From NCBI RefSeq assembly GCF_036227605.1, contig NZ_CP109487.1, positions 434,001-498,000 on the forward strand: a DNA stretch of 64,000 bases. Reading direction: 5' to 3'. The translations under genes were made by a program, and so were the position numbers. The notes under the pieces were generated by a model. The model was not told where the DNA came from. It saw nothing but the letters and a program-made list of their open reading frames with translations, and did not search any database. The DNA comes from Streptomyces sp. NBC_01439. Its GTDB lineage: Bacteria > Actinomycetota > Actinomycetes > Streptomycetales > Streptomycetaceae. Shown here piece by piece: positions 1-9,158 of this stretch; position 1 is the first letter of the stretch; each line of letters opens with the position of its first letter.

Positions 1-2343
1 CGTCTTGACCCGGAGGACGCCGGAGCGGTCCGCCGGGTCGAAGTACCAGCCGGACGTCGCGGCGTCGTAGGCGGCTTTGGAGGCCAGGACCGGAACGGGG
101 GTCCCGTCCCGGGTGACGGTGGCGGGTGCGGTGGCCACGTGGAGGGTGAACTCGTAGCCGCGGGAGGCCGGTTTGCCGGTGTAGCTGCCGGTGGGGGCGC
201 CCACGGAGACGGTGACCGTGCCGGAGCCGGTGGTCGGGGCAGTGACGTCGACGCGCTGGCGGGCGTAGGCACCGGACCGGTAGGCGCGGGTGCGGCCGTC
301 GTCCTCGTAGAGGCTGAAGGTGGAGGTGCCGCGCGGGTGAATGTCGTAGGTGAGGGTGGAGACGGGCTTCTCGCCGGTGTAGTTCATCTGCGGCCACATC
401 GGGACGACGGCGCCGCCCTTGACGAAGAGCGGCAGGGTCTCCAGCGGTGCCCGGTACCCGTTCAGCCACCCCGGGCCCGCGTACGTACGGCCCGTCCAGT
501 AGTCGGTCCAGGTCCCGGCGGGCAGGTAGATGCCGTCGCGGACCGAGGTGTCGGAGACGACGGGTGCGACGAGGAGGGAGTCGCCGGCCATGAACTGGCC
601 GCTGGTGAGGTTGCCGCGGGCGACCGGGTCGTCGGGGTACTCCAGGACCATGGCCCGGGTGCTGGGCACGCCGCTCTCGTGCGCGACGCGGCTCATCGTG
701 TACAGGTACGGCATCAACCGCATCTTGAGCTGCAGGTACGTGCGGTTGATGGACCGGTACGGCTCGGCGAAGCGCCAGGGCTGCTTGTCCTGGTAGCCGG
801 CGGACGGGCCCGTCGCACCCCAACCGGACATGGTCATGAAGGCCGGGGTGAAGGCCTTCCACTGGAGGTCCCGGGTGTACGTCTGCGGACTGCCGCCGAA
901 GATGCCGTCGACGTCACCGGCCGCGTAGTTGAGGGCGGAGAGACCCGCTCCGGTGATGGCGGGGACGTGCCAGCGCATGTCGTCCCAGGTGCCATGGGTG
1001 TCGCCGGTCCAGACGACGGCGTTGCGCTGGGTGCCCGCCCAGCCGTCGACGGTCCAGACGTAGCGCCGGGCGTCGGAGTTCTCCTCGATGCCGTCGACCG
1101 CCTGCTGGACGCCTTGGAAGGCGGTCTTGTAGCCGCCGCCGATCCAGGCCACGTCCGTCTTGACGCCGCGGCTGCCGGCCGCGGCGACCTCGTCGGCGAT
1201 GGAGCCGAGGCCGGTGGAGGTCCACAGGCCCGTCTGGAATCCCTTGGCCTTCAGGGCGTCCACGGTCGACTTCAGGGGTGCGGTGTAGCCGCAGCCGTAG
1301 CCGTCGTTGGGCAGGAACCAGCCCGAGGGCATGTCGGCGGCCCGGGCGTCGGCCGCGTAGCCGACGACGTCGGGGGTCCTCTGGTGGCGAAGCCGGCCGT
1401 GATCGCCCTGGTAGTCGGGGTTGGAGGCGTTGAAGCAGTCGGCGTTGCCGAGCTCGAAGCCCCACATCGGCGCCATGAAGGGCTTCCCGCTCACGTCGGT
1501 GTACGCGTCGAGGACGGACTTGAGGGAGTCGCCGGTGAAGTACCAGGCGTCGAAGCGCTTCTCGTCGTGGGTGAGGGTGGTGGGCGCGTTGAAGCCGTAG
1601 GAACCCGGGGCCCAGGTGTTGCGCATGACGCCGTAGCCGTTGGTGGACATGTAGAAGGGGGCGGGGCTGGCGTTGTCGTTCTCGCGCCACTTGTTGTCGA
1701 CGGCGATCGGGACGGTCTTGCCCCGCAGCGCCCACTCGCCCAGGCGCAGGCCGGTGCCGTAGAACTGCTCGTCCGCGCCCCGGGCCAGGTACTGGGTGGT
1801 CCGGCCGCCGGTCCAGCTGGTGGGCCGGGTCTCCTGCCAGACGGGGGTGGTGTCGTCGGCGCGGAAGACGGAGAACCGCAGGGGCTTCTTGTTGACGCGG
1901 ATGGAGAGGGATCCGGTGGTGATCCGGTAGTACGCGCCGGCGTCCGACCAGTTCGTCGCCACGGGGCCGAAATCGGTGGTGGGCGCGAGGTCGGTGCCGG
2001 CCGGGTCGTGGGTGAAGGACCCGTCGGGCGAGAGCCAGAGGCGGAAGATGTCGGCGCGGGCGACGACCACCCGGGCCTTGGCTCCGCCGGATGCCGTGAC
2101 GGTGAAGGTGTCCCCGGACCGGGTGAAACCGGTGACGTCGCCCGCCGTCGCCGTGGCTCCGGCGGGGGCGGCCTCGGCGGATGGGGCGACCGGTCCCGCG
2201 GCGGCCAGACCGGCCACGGTGAGGGCGGCGGCGAGCAGGGGGACGGCCGGGTTGCGCCGCCTGCGCCGCCGCCGCGCGGCGTGAACGCGGCTGCCTAACG
2301 GGCCTTGCCGACCCTGGCTCCTGCGGATGCTTGGCAGTCTCAT
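1..2343 (-). CDS. Secreted glycoside hydrolase family 31 protein (C-terminus beyond window)
   Basis: Predicted secreted alpha-glycosidase of family GH31, cleaving (or transferring) alpha-linked glucose or related sugars outside the cell. ATG at 2343 has GAGGAG about 8 nt upstream. An Arg-rich N-region and a hydrophobic stretch ending near AEAAPAGA form the signal peptide (about 1-60). An N-terminal beta domain precedes the TIM barrel. The segment KTDVAW (Asp near 395) fits the nucleophile and WTGDTHGTW (Asp near 447) fits the acid/base; LNYAAGDVDGIFGG follows. After the barrel come beta modules typical of GH31. At least 781 residues are present and the reading frame is still open at base 1, so the end is missing. 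It diverges from the monooxygenase remnant at 2510. Family assignment is firm; the exact substrate cannot be read. Confidence 0.9.
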   Translation of the reverse strand, partial: MRLPSIRRSQGRQGPLGSRVHAARRRRRRRNPAVPLLAAALTVAGLAAAGPVAPSAEAAPAGATATAGDVTGFTRSGDTFTVTASGGAKARVVVARADIFRLWLSPDGSFTHDPAGTDLAPTTDFGPVATNWSDAGAYYRITTGSLSIRVNKKPLRFSVFRADDTTPVWQETRPTSWTGGRTTQYLARGADEQFYGTGLRLGEWALRGKTVPIAVDNKWRENDNASPAPFYMSTNGYGVMRNTWAPGSYGFNAPTTLTHDEKRFDAWYFTGDSLKSVLDAYTDVSGKPFMAPMWGFELGNADCFNASNPDYQGDHGRLRHQRTPDVVGYAADARAADMPSGWFLPNDGYGCGYTAPLKSTVDALKAKGFQTGLWTSTGLGSIADEVAAAGSRGVKTDVAWIGGGYKTAFQGVQQAVDGIEENSDARRYVWTVDGWAGTQRNAVVWTGDTHGTWDDMRWHVPAITGAGLSALNYAAGDVDGIFGGSPQTYTRDLQWKAFTPAFMTMSGWGATGPSAGYQDKQPWRFAEPYRSINRTYLQLKMRLMPYLYTMSRVAHESGVPSTRAMVLEYPDDPVARGNLTSGQFMAGDSLLVAPVVSDTSVRDGIYLPAGTWTDYWTGRTYAGPGWLNGYRAPLETLPLFVKGGAVVPMWPQMNYTGEKPVSTLTYDIHPRGTSTFSLYEDDGRTRAYRSGAYARQRVDVTAPTTGSGTVTVSVGAPTGSYTGKPASRGYEFTLHVATAPATVTRDGTPVPVLASKAAYDAATSGWYFDPADRSGVLRVKT

Positions 2344-2427
2344 GGGGCAGCTCCTCGTGCGGTCCGGGACGCGGACACAGCTCCTTGGCATGCTCCCGGC
2401 AAGATAGCGCTCCGGTGGGCCTTGGTG

Positions 2428-2466
2428 AAAGATGATGCTCGAAGTCGACTTCATGCACGCATCTTT
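2428..2466. promoter_or_regulatory. Nested dyad in divergent intergenic region
   Basis: A perfect 12-bp palindrome GAAGTCGACTTC (2441-2452) is flanked by outer inverted arms AAAGATG (2428-2434) and CATCTTT (2460-2466) centred on nearly the same point. It lies between the GH31 start (2343) and the leaderless promoter at 2473-2502, so it could be an operator for either gene. The regulator is unknown. Confidence 0.4.
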
Positions 2467-2472
2467 GAGCAT

Positions 2473-2502
2473 CTGTCAGACAGTGTGCGGCCTGGATAGA
2501 GT
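2473..2502 (+). promoter_or_regulatory. Putative leaderless promoter with operator dyad over -35
   Basis: CTGTCA (2473-2478), an 18-nt spacer and TAGAGT (2497-2502) resemble a housekeeping Streptomyces promoter. The ATG at 2510 lies 7 nt after the -10 box, as in leaderless transcripts. The 11-bp dyad CTGTC-A-GACAG (2473-2483) covers the -35 box and could be a repressor site. Inferred from sequence only. Confidence 0.45.
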
Positions 2503-2509
2503 GCGGGGC

Positions 2510-2950
2510 ATGGTGGCTTACGACGTCGACGTGGCAGTGGTGGGGGCGGGACCGGTCGGGCTGAGCGCCGCGCTGCTGCTCGCCCGGGCCGGTCTCGCCG
2601 TGGTGGTGCTGGAGCGCCGTCCGGGGCCGGTCACCGAGTCCCGTGCGACGGACCTGCACGCGCGGACCCTGGAGGCCCTGACCCCGAGCGGACTGGCCGA
2701 GTCCCTGCTCCCGCTCGGCCGACGCGTGGACGCGGTGGAGATGTGGTCGGGGCGGCGCCGGCTGGGCGGCTTCGACCTGGCCCGGCTGCGCTCCCCGTAC
2801 CCGTACGTCCTCACCGTGCCGCAGTGCGCGACCGTGGGTCTGCCTCCGGACGGGGCGGCCCGGCGCCCGTACGGCGCTCCGGCGGTGGTGTGCCCGTTAC
2901 GATGCTCTTGTCATGATCAGACTGAAGGTGCTCGGTCCGTTCCGGGTTGA
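2510..2950 (+). pseudogene. Truncated FAD-dependent aromatic monooxygenase (N-terminal stub)
   Basis: The first ~104 residues match PheA/TfdB/MhpA-type FAD monooxygenases: the Rossmann dinucleotide motif VVGAGPVGLSAALLLARAG near the start, then ERRPGPVTESRATDLHARTLEAL and a segment ending YPYVLTVPQ. After that the protein runs about 40 residues of unrelated Arg/Pro-rich sequence to a stop inside the next gene. The family is normally 380-550 residues, so the substrate and C-terminal domains are gone. Its 3' end overlaps the regulator start at 2913 by 38 nt. This looks like a deletion that joined a monooxygenase head to the regulator. It could still be transcribed from 2473-2502. Confidence 0.75.
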
Positions 2951-5900
2951 GGTAGACGGCCACGAGGTCGACGCGGGGGGTCGGCTCGCACGGATGGTCC
3001 TGGTCCAACTGCTGGTCGCCCGTGGGACGGTGGTACCCACGGAGCGGATCATCGAGCGGTTGTGGCCGACCCGGGTCCCGTCGAGCTCCCAGGCCTCGCT
3101 CCACGCCTACATCGCCCGTCTACGGCGCACCCTCGAACCGGGACGGGCCCCCCGTACGCCTGCGCGGCTCCTGGTCAGCGCGCCCTACGGCTACGCCCTC
3201 ACCGTGGAGCGGGACGCCGTGGACGCCTGGGCGTTCGAGGCCGGCGTGGCGGCCTGCTCGGGGGCGGAACTGCCGGCTCACGTCGCCGCCGAGGGCCTGG
3301 CCGGGGCGCTCGCCGCATGGGGCGGGCAGCCGTACGCGGAGTTCTCGGACGAGCAGTGGACCGCTGGTGAGCGCGCCCGACTGGAAGAGGTGCACCACAC
3401 CGCCCGCGAACGGCTCGCTGCGGCCCGACTGGGCAGCGGCCAGGCCTCGCAGGCGCTCGCCGACGCCGGCGCGCTGACCCGGGAACAGCCGTTGCACGAG
3501 GAGGGGTGGCGGCTGCTGGCCCTCGCCCTGTGGGCCCGTGACCGCCAGGGGGACGCCCTGGCCGCGGTACGACGTGCTCGGCACGTCCTCGACCAAGAAC
3601 TCGGCGTCGAGCCGGGGCCTGCCCTGTCGGAGCTGGAACAGGCCCTGCTGCACCAGCGTCTGGAAGTCCTCCACCGGGCGACCGGGGCGCCCGCCACGGC
3701 CACCGCACCCGCCGGGGTGCCGCGCATCGTCGTGGCGGCGCAAGGTCCGGCTCCGATGGCACCTGCGGCTGCCGCGGGCGGAAGTGCGACGCCGACGGTA
3801 CTGGCGGCCGACCGGCTCCTGGGCCGGGACGAGGAGCTCGACCGACTCGCCACTGCGGCGGACCGGGCACGGAGCGGCCGGGCCCAGGTGGTCGTGGTCT
3901 GCGGTGAGGCCGGTATCGGCAAGTCGAGCCTGCTGGACGCCGCCGTCCGTCAACTGCCCGAACAGGGCTGGCTGGTCGGGTCCGGGCACTGCCCGGAGAC
4001 CGACGGCGCCCCGCCCGGCCGGGCCTGGTTCGACATGCTGCCCGATCTGGCGGAAGCCGCACCGCCGGGTGCGTACGCCGATGAGCTCGCTCCGCTCCTG
4101 GCTCCGGGCACGGAGCGGGACTCCGGGCAGCCGGACGGCAGCCCGGCCCGGCGCTTTCGCCTGCACCGGGCGCTGCTCGGCTGGCTGCGCGACACGGCGC
4201 GGCGACGGCCGCTGGCGATCGTGCTGGACGACCTGCACCGGGGTGACCAGGAAAGCCTCGAGCTGTTCCTGCTCTGCGCCGAGCAGCTGCGCGACGTACC
4301 CCTGCTGCTGGTGGGCTCGTACCGCACCGGCGAGGGCGATCTGACCGGGGCGCTGGCCCGCCTGGCCGCCTGCTCGCCCGTACGGATGGCGCTCGGCGGG
4401 CTGTCGGACGCCCAGGCCAAGGAACTGCTGCAGCGCGGCGCGGCCGGTATGAGCGAGCACGCCGCAGCGGCCCTGGCCGAACGGGCCGGGGGCAACCCCT
4501 TCTACCTGCGCGAGAGTTCGCTGCTGCTGGCCGGTGAAGGCGAGCAGCAGGCGCTGGGCCGCGTGCCGCAGGGGGTCCAGGACGTGCTGCGCCGACGGCT
4601 GGCGCTGCTCGCACCGACCGTCACGGCCGGACTGCGCCTGGCGGCCGCCCCGGCCGCGAGGCTGCGGTGTCCCTGCTGGTGCGCGCCACGGACGGGGACT
4701 CCGAGCAGCTCCTCGACGCCCTGGACGCGGGTGTCACCGCCGGACTGCTGACCGAACCGCGACCCGGCACGGTCCGTTTCACCCATGCCCTCGTGCGGGA
4801 CGCGCTGGAGGGCGACCTCACCCGCCTGCGGCTGGCCCGGATGCATTCCCGCCTGGGCAGGGCCCTGATCGCCCTCGGCTCGGACGACGTCGCCGCAACG
4901 GCCCACCACCTCCTGCAGGCGGCCCCGGTCGTGACCGCCGACGCCGGGCCCGCGGTCCATCAGGCACGGCTGGCGGGCGAGCAGGCGGTGCGCCGATACG
5001 CCCCACAGAATGCCGAAGTCCTGCTGACCGCGGCCCTCGGGCTGCTCTCCGATCATCCGGCCGCCTTCGCCGACCAGGACGCCGCTGTGTTGCGTGTGGG
5101 GCTGCTGGGCCAGCTGGTGGAGTGCCGCATCCGGATGGGAGCCGTCGTACCCGCCCGCGAGGCGCAGGAGCAGGCCGTACGCGTGGCCCGGGGGGAGGGC
5201 CGCGCCGACCTGCTCACCGCTGCCTACACGACGTGGACCGAACCGACGCCCTGGCGCGTCCGTGCGTACGCGGCGTCGGACCCCGAGGCCGTCGAGGAAC
5301 TCGGGAAGTTGCTGGAGGAGCCCGGTCTGACCGACCGGCAGCGGTGCCTGCTCCTCGACCAGCTGGCCGACGCGCTCGACGACACCGACCCCCGCTCCGT
5401 GGCCGCGTCCCGCCGGGCCGTGGAGCTCGCCCGTACCCTGGGCGAGCCCCGGCTGCGCGGCCTGACCCTGGCCTCGCTGCTGCGCCGGGTCGACTGCGAA
5501 CTCGAACCGGAGGCCTACCTCGAGCTGCACCGGGAACTCGGCCGGGTGGCCGACTCCCAGGACGGCCCCGAGTACTCCTGGATGACGGCCTACACCGCCG
5601 CCCGCATCGCCGCCGCCCGCAACGACCCGGCCGAGATGGAGCGGTGTCTCGTACGGGGGGACGAGATCGCCCGCACGTACGAACTCCAGGGCGCGTTCGC
5701 GGTGGCCAGGCTGCGCCGCCCCCTGCTCGCCATGGCCCAGGGCCGCTTCGACGACGCGGAGCGGGACCTGGGGGCGGCGGTGGCGGAGCTGCGGGCGCGC
5801 GGGGCGGTGGACCTCAGCGGGCTGGCGGCCCTGGCCGTCGGGTGCATCCGGCTGCAGCAGGGCCGGATCACCGAGGTGCTGCCCGTGCTGCTCGCCGTGT

Positions 5901-6322
5901 GGGAGCAGTACCAGCCGCTCAACGAGGCCATCACCGCTCTCGCACTGCACGCCTCGGGCCGCCCCGAACGAGCCCGCGAGGTGTTCGCCCGGCGCGTGCC
6001 GATCCGGCGGGACTTCTGCTACTCCATCCTGGCGGCGCTGCGCGGCAGCGCCGCCATCACCCTCGGCGACCGGACGGCGGCCTCCGAGGTCTACCGGGAA
6101 CTGCTGCCCCTGCACGGGCTGGCGGGGAGCGCGAGCAGCCTCAGCCTCGTCTTCCGGCCCGTCGCCCAGACCTTGGGCGACCTGGCCCGGTTCCTCGAGC
6201 GTCCCGAGCGGGCCCGGAGCCACTACCTCGAAGCGGCCCGGGTGGCCGCCGCGTGGGATTCCCCCCACTGGGCGGGCGCGGCGCAGTCCGGGCTAGCCGG
6301 ACTGCCGCCGGCGCCCGCGTAG
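2913..6322 (+). pseudogene. SARP/AfsR-like regulator (winged helix-BTAD-ATPase-TPR), frameshifted
   Basis: Large Streptomyces regulator split by a -1 frameshift. Part one (2913-4751) carries an OmpR-type winged helix (about 1-95), a BTAD helical domain (about 100-250) and an AAA/STAND ATPase with Walker A GEAGIGKSS and Walker B LAIVLDDLH. Part two (from about 4640 to 6322, another frame) continues the ATPase and a TPR-like helical domain. There is no C-terminal LuxR helix. Near 4635-4650 the first frame reads LRLAAAPAARLR, whereas shifting frame gives GREAAVSLLVRAT, the usual GRE motif. One missing base near the CCCC run at 4640-4645 would restore about 1136 residues. Either a real mutation or a sequencing error. 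Such proteins activate antibiotic pathways; the target here is unknown. TACGAT at 2898-2903 may be a -10 box for a near-leaderless start. Confidence 0.85.
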
Positions 6323-6348
6323 GGGCGCCCCTACGCGGGCGCCGGCGG
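6305..6348. terminator. Bidirectional terminator, perfect 22-bp loopless palindrome
   Basis: Arms 6305-6326 and 6327-6348 are exact reverse complements with no spacer. The left arm contains the last codons of the SARP gene (stop TAG at 6320-6322). It sits between convergent genes, so it most likely ends transcription from both sides. Confidence 0.75.
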
Positions 6349-6376
6349 GGGCGGCCGGTCGGGCCGGTTCCGCCGG

Positions 6377-7285
6377 TCAGGCCAGCTCGGCCGTGAACGC
6401 CGCCGCGAGGTCGAGGAACTCTTCGGGCGAGTCCGTCGTCAGTTGGAGGTCCACGAGCACCTCGTCGGTCCGGGCCGTGCACATCTGCTTGAGGTGGTCG
6501 CAGATCTGGCGCACGGTCCCGCGGTGGTGGGTCTGCGCGGGGTCGACCTCGGCCGTGGTGACCTCGGGGTTGACGCGGAACACCCGGCGCAGCCCCGCCG
6601 GGTCCCGGCCGGCCCGTTCGGCGGCATCGACGGCCACCGCCCAGAGCGCGTGGAAGAAGGGCAGGGGCATCGAGGCCGCGAGCCAGCCGTCGGCGCGCCT
6701 GCCGACCCGCTCCAGGGCGTACGGGGTGAAGCCACCCAGCAGGATCGGCGGCCTCGGGCCCTGGAGGGGTTTGGGGAGGACGGTCGACTCTGGAATGGTC
6801 CACAAGGGGCCGGTGTGGGCGACCGGATCGCCGCACCACACGACTTCGAGGACGTCGAGGGTCTCCTCCAACCGGGCGCCGCGGCCCTTCCAGGGCACCC
6901 CGGCAGCCTCGTACTCCTCGCGCATCCAGCCCAGCCCGATGCCCACGTCCAGGCGCCCGTGGCTGATCAGGTCGAGGGTCGTGAGCGCTCGGGCGAGCAC
7001 GAGGGGCGGCTGCCACAGGGCGTTGAGGGTGCTGCTGCCCAGGCGCACGCGTTCGGTGACGGCGGCCGCCAGGCCCAGGGCGAGGAGCGGGTCGAGGTGG
7101 GTGCCGTACCGGGCGGGCATCTGCTGCCCGCCGAGGTAGCCGTCGGGCGGGTCGATCGGGGCCAGGAGCCGGTCGGCCACCCAGAGGCTGTGACAGCCGA
7201 GGGCTTCCAGCGCCGCGCACATCGCGGCGGTGCGGTCGGGGTCGGCGAACGGGCCGAACTGGGGTACGGAGAATCCGATGCGCAT
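6377..7285 (-). CDS. LLM-class F420-dependent oxidoreductase
   Basis: Luciferase-like monooxygenase family TIM barrel, 302 residues, probably using coenzyme F420 (or FMN) on an unknown substrate. The protein opens MRIGFSVPQFG; SLWVADRLL, LGSSTLNALWQPP, DVGIGLGWMREEYEAAGVPW and KPLQGPRPPILLGG are family landmarks. I chose ATG 7285, with GAGGA 10 nt upstream, over the in-frame start at 7378, which would add a Pro/Arg-rich extension. It follows the hemerythrin gene (stop at 7380) on the same strand and may be cotranscribed. It is convergent with the SARP gene across the terminator at 6305-6348. Confidence 0.88.
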   Translation of the reverse strand: MRIGFSVPQFGPFADPDRTAAMCAALEALGCHSLWVADRLLAPIDPPDGYLGGQQMPARYGTHLDPLLALGLAAAVTERVRLGSSTLNALWQPPLVLARALTTLDLISHGRLDVGIGLGWMREEYEAAGVPWKGRGARLEETLDVLEVVWCGDPVAHTGPLWTIPESTVLPKPLQGPRPPILLGGFTPYALERVGRRADGWLAASMPLPFFHALWAVAVDAAERAGRDPAGLRRVFRVNPEVTTAEVDPAQTHHRGTVRQICDHLKQMCTARTDEVLVDLQLTTDSPEEFLDLAAAFTAELA

Positions 7286-7379
7286 CGGTGGGAGTTCCTC
7301 GATCGGTACGGGACGGGGCGGGGCGGTCGGGGATGGGGGGCCGGGCCTCAGGGGCGGGCGGCCGGACCGGGAGGGCACG

Positions 7380-8051
7380 TCAGACGGTCGTGTGCCGGCC
7401 GCGAATCCGGCCGGTCTCGCGGCGGTACTGGCGCCGGCCGACGAGCTTCCACAGCACCCGGGCCGGGAGGGGAAGCCGACCGAGGAACTCCTGCCGCTCC
7501 TCGGGCGAGCTGTCCTCCAGGATGGCGCCCAGGGCGATCATCAGCCGGTTGCGCGGCGTCTCGGCGAGGCCCCGCTCCCCCAGCGCGTGCCACTGTTCCT
7601 CGGTGACGTGGAGCGCGACCAGCGGCATGACCTGCCGCTCTTCCTCGTCGAGGTGGGCGCACAGTTGCCGGTGGTGCGTGCGCAGCACCTCGGCGAGTTC
7701 GTCGCGGTCTTCGGTCCGGGCCTGCGCCTCCCAACGGTCCATCAGCTGCTGGACCTCGGCGAGCGCGTGGTGCTGCGCCTCCATCGCCAGGACCTGCTCG
7801 GCGTCCAGGTCCAGGTGGGGCAGCACGGCCGGCCAGAGCATCTCGTCCTCGCCGGTGTGGTGGGTGTGCAGGCCGACGGAGTACAGCCGCCAGTGCTCGG
7901 CGAGCATCCGGGAGCGGGCGGTGTCGGCGGGGCGGACCTCCTGGACGAGTTCGGCCAGGAGGCGCGACTCGCGGCGGAACACCTGGTGGATCATCGCCAT
8001 TTCGCGGGTGTAGGGGTGGACGGTGGTACCGGAGGGGTTGTTCGTGTTCAT
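7380..8051 (-). CDS. Hemerythrin HHE-domain protein
   Basis: 223-residue cytoplasmic protein with a hemerythrin-like four-helix di-iron fold. Candidate ligands are His in MIHQVFRRE, His/Glu in HTHHTGEDEMLWP, His in EAQHHALAEVQ, and His/Glu in LRTHHRQLCAHLDEEERQVMP. Such proteins bind oxygen or NO, or sense redox and iron state. The C-terminal 60 residues are basic (LWKLVGRRQYRRETGRIRGR) and outside the fold. It lies upstream of the F420-type oxidoreductase on the same strand, which suggests a redox-related pair. Confidence 0.88.
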   Translation of the reverse strand: MNTNNPSGTTVHPYTREMAMIHQVFRRESRLLAELVQEVRPADTARSRMLAEHWRLYSVGLHTHHTGEDEMLWPAVLPHLDLDAEQVLAMEAQHHALAEVQQLMDRWEAQARTEDRDELAEVLRTHHRQLCAHLDEEERQVMPLVALHVTEEQWHALGERGLAETPRNRLMIALGAILEDSSPEERQEFLGRLPLPARVLWKLVGRRQYRRETGRIRGRHTTV

Positions 8052-8108
8052 GAGGACCAGTCTTGGGAGCCCGGTTGCAGGGCACTTGCAACCGACTTGC
8101 CACGACCG

Positions 8109-8330
8109 TCAGAGCGGCGGGAGCGGTGGGGTGACCTCCAAGAGCGGCGGGGTCGGGGAGGACCAGCGGTGGCCGCAGGGGTCGAAGACCAGGGTCACCG
8201 GCCGCCCCGGGCGCTGGCGCCAGGAGATGCGTTCCGGCGCATCGGCGCACACCGGGCAGCAGGGCAGCGGGCGGGGCTCCGGCAGGCACTCGGGGGCGGC
8301 CGTGAGCGGCGTGGCGTGCGGATCGCGCAT
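8109..8330 (-). CDS. Small Cys/His-containing protein of unknown function
   Basis: 73 residues starting MRDPHATPLT at 8330, preceded by AGGGAG about 8 nt upstream. The centre has CCPVC followed some 30 residues later by DPCGHRW, a spacing that could bind one zinc. The C-terminus is Pro-rich (LLEVTPPLPPL). I do not recognise a family. It lies between the hemerythrin gene and the response regulator, all on the minus strand. The coding call rests on start, SD and the Cys pattern. Confidence 0.55.
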   Translation of the reverse strand: MRDPHATPLTAAPECLPEPRPLPCCPVCADAPERISWRQRPGRPVTLVFDPCGHRWSSPTPPLLEVTPPLPPL

Positions 8331-8472
8331 GGAGGCTCCCTGGTCGTGCGGTTGGGCTGATCGCACTGTGCCATGGACGGGCCCGTGTGCGCACGGGCGG
8401 ATCGTCCAGTGTTCTGCCTGGTCAGAGGTGCGGTCAGCAGGAGGAATCCGGTCTTCTTCCGGCACTTGGTGA

Positions 8473-9141
8473 TCAACCGCTCCCGCTACCGGCCTCCACC
8501 AGGCCCGATTCGTACGCCGCGATCACCGCTTGGGCACGGTCGCGGACGCCCAGCTTGCCGAAGATTCCGGTGATGTGGTTCTTGACCGTGGAGACGCTGA
8601 TGTCCAGTTCCGCGGCTATCTCGGCGTTGCCCCGGCCGGTGGCCATGAGCCGCCAGATCTCCAGCTCGCGCGGGGTGAGTTCGAGGGGGGTCTCGGCCTC
8701 CCACGACCGCGGCCGCGCGGGGGTCCGTACGTAGGCGGAGAGGAGTCGGCTGAGCAGCCGCGGCGCGACGGCCGCCTCGCCGCTGTGGACGATCCGGACC
8801 GCGGCGATCAGCTCCTCCGGGGAGACGTCCTTGGGCAGGAAGCCGTACGCGCCGGCGCGCAGGGCGGCGACCACGTACTCGTCCATGTCGAAGGTGCTGA
8901 GGGCCAGGACGCGGGTCTCGGGCAGCGTGCGCGCGAGTTCCTCGGTGGCCTTGACCCCGTCCATGACCGGCATGCGGATGTCCATGACGACCACGTCGGG
9001 CCGTACCTCGTGGGCGAGGGCTACGGCCCGCGCTCCGTCCTCGGCCTCGCCGACGACCTCGAACTCCGGGTCGGGGCCCAGGATCAGGGCCAGGCCGCGC
9101 CGGACCAGTGGCTGGTCGTCGGCGATGAGCACACGGATCAT
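8473..9141 (-). CDS. NarL/LuxR-family response regulator
   Basis: 222 residues: receiver domain (1-120) with acidic pocket ADD at 7-9, phospho-acceptor Asp54 in VVMDIRMP and the conserved Lys in FLPKDVSPEE. A LuxR-type helix-turn-helix follows (about 150-215, LTPRELEIWRLMATGRGNAE). It is 17 nt downstream of the histidine kinase at 9159-10415 and surely its partner. The MMPL exporter transcribed away from the kinase is a likely target. Confidence 0.93.
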   Translation of the reverse strand: MIRVLIADDQPLVRRGLALILGPDPEFEVVGEAEDGARAVALAHEVRPDVVVMDIRMPVMDGVKATEELARTLPETRVLALSTFDMDEYVVAALRAGAYGFLPKDVSPEELIAAVRIVHSGEAAVAPRLLSRLLSAYVRTPARPRSWEAETPLELTPRELEIWRLMATGRGNAEIAAELDISVSTVKNHITGIFGKLGVRDRAQAVIAAYESGLVEAGSGSG

Positions 9142-9158
9142 CCGTGCGGTTCCTCTCT

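Noticed and set aside
139..2298. 719-codon open frame on the plus strand opposite the GH31 gene
   Set aside because: Gly/Val/Ala-rich product without domains; it is the antisense shadow of the GH31 frame, which has proper motifs and a ribosome site.
914..2659. Long minus-strand frame rich in Arg/Pro/His
   Set aside because: Out-of-frame shadow of the GH31 gene with no recognisable domain.
7286..7378. Longer start for the F420-type oxidoreductase
   Set aside because: Adds a Pro/Arg-rich extension foreign to the family, and the ATG at 7285 has a good ribosome site.
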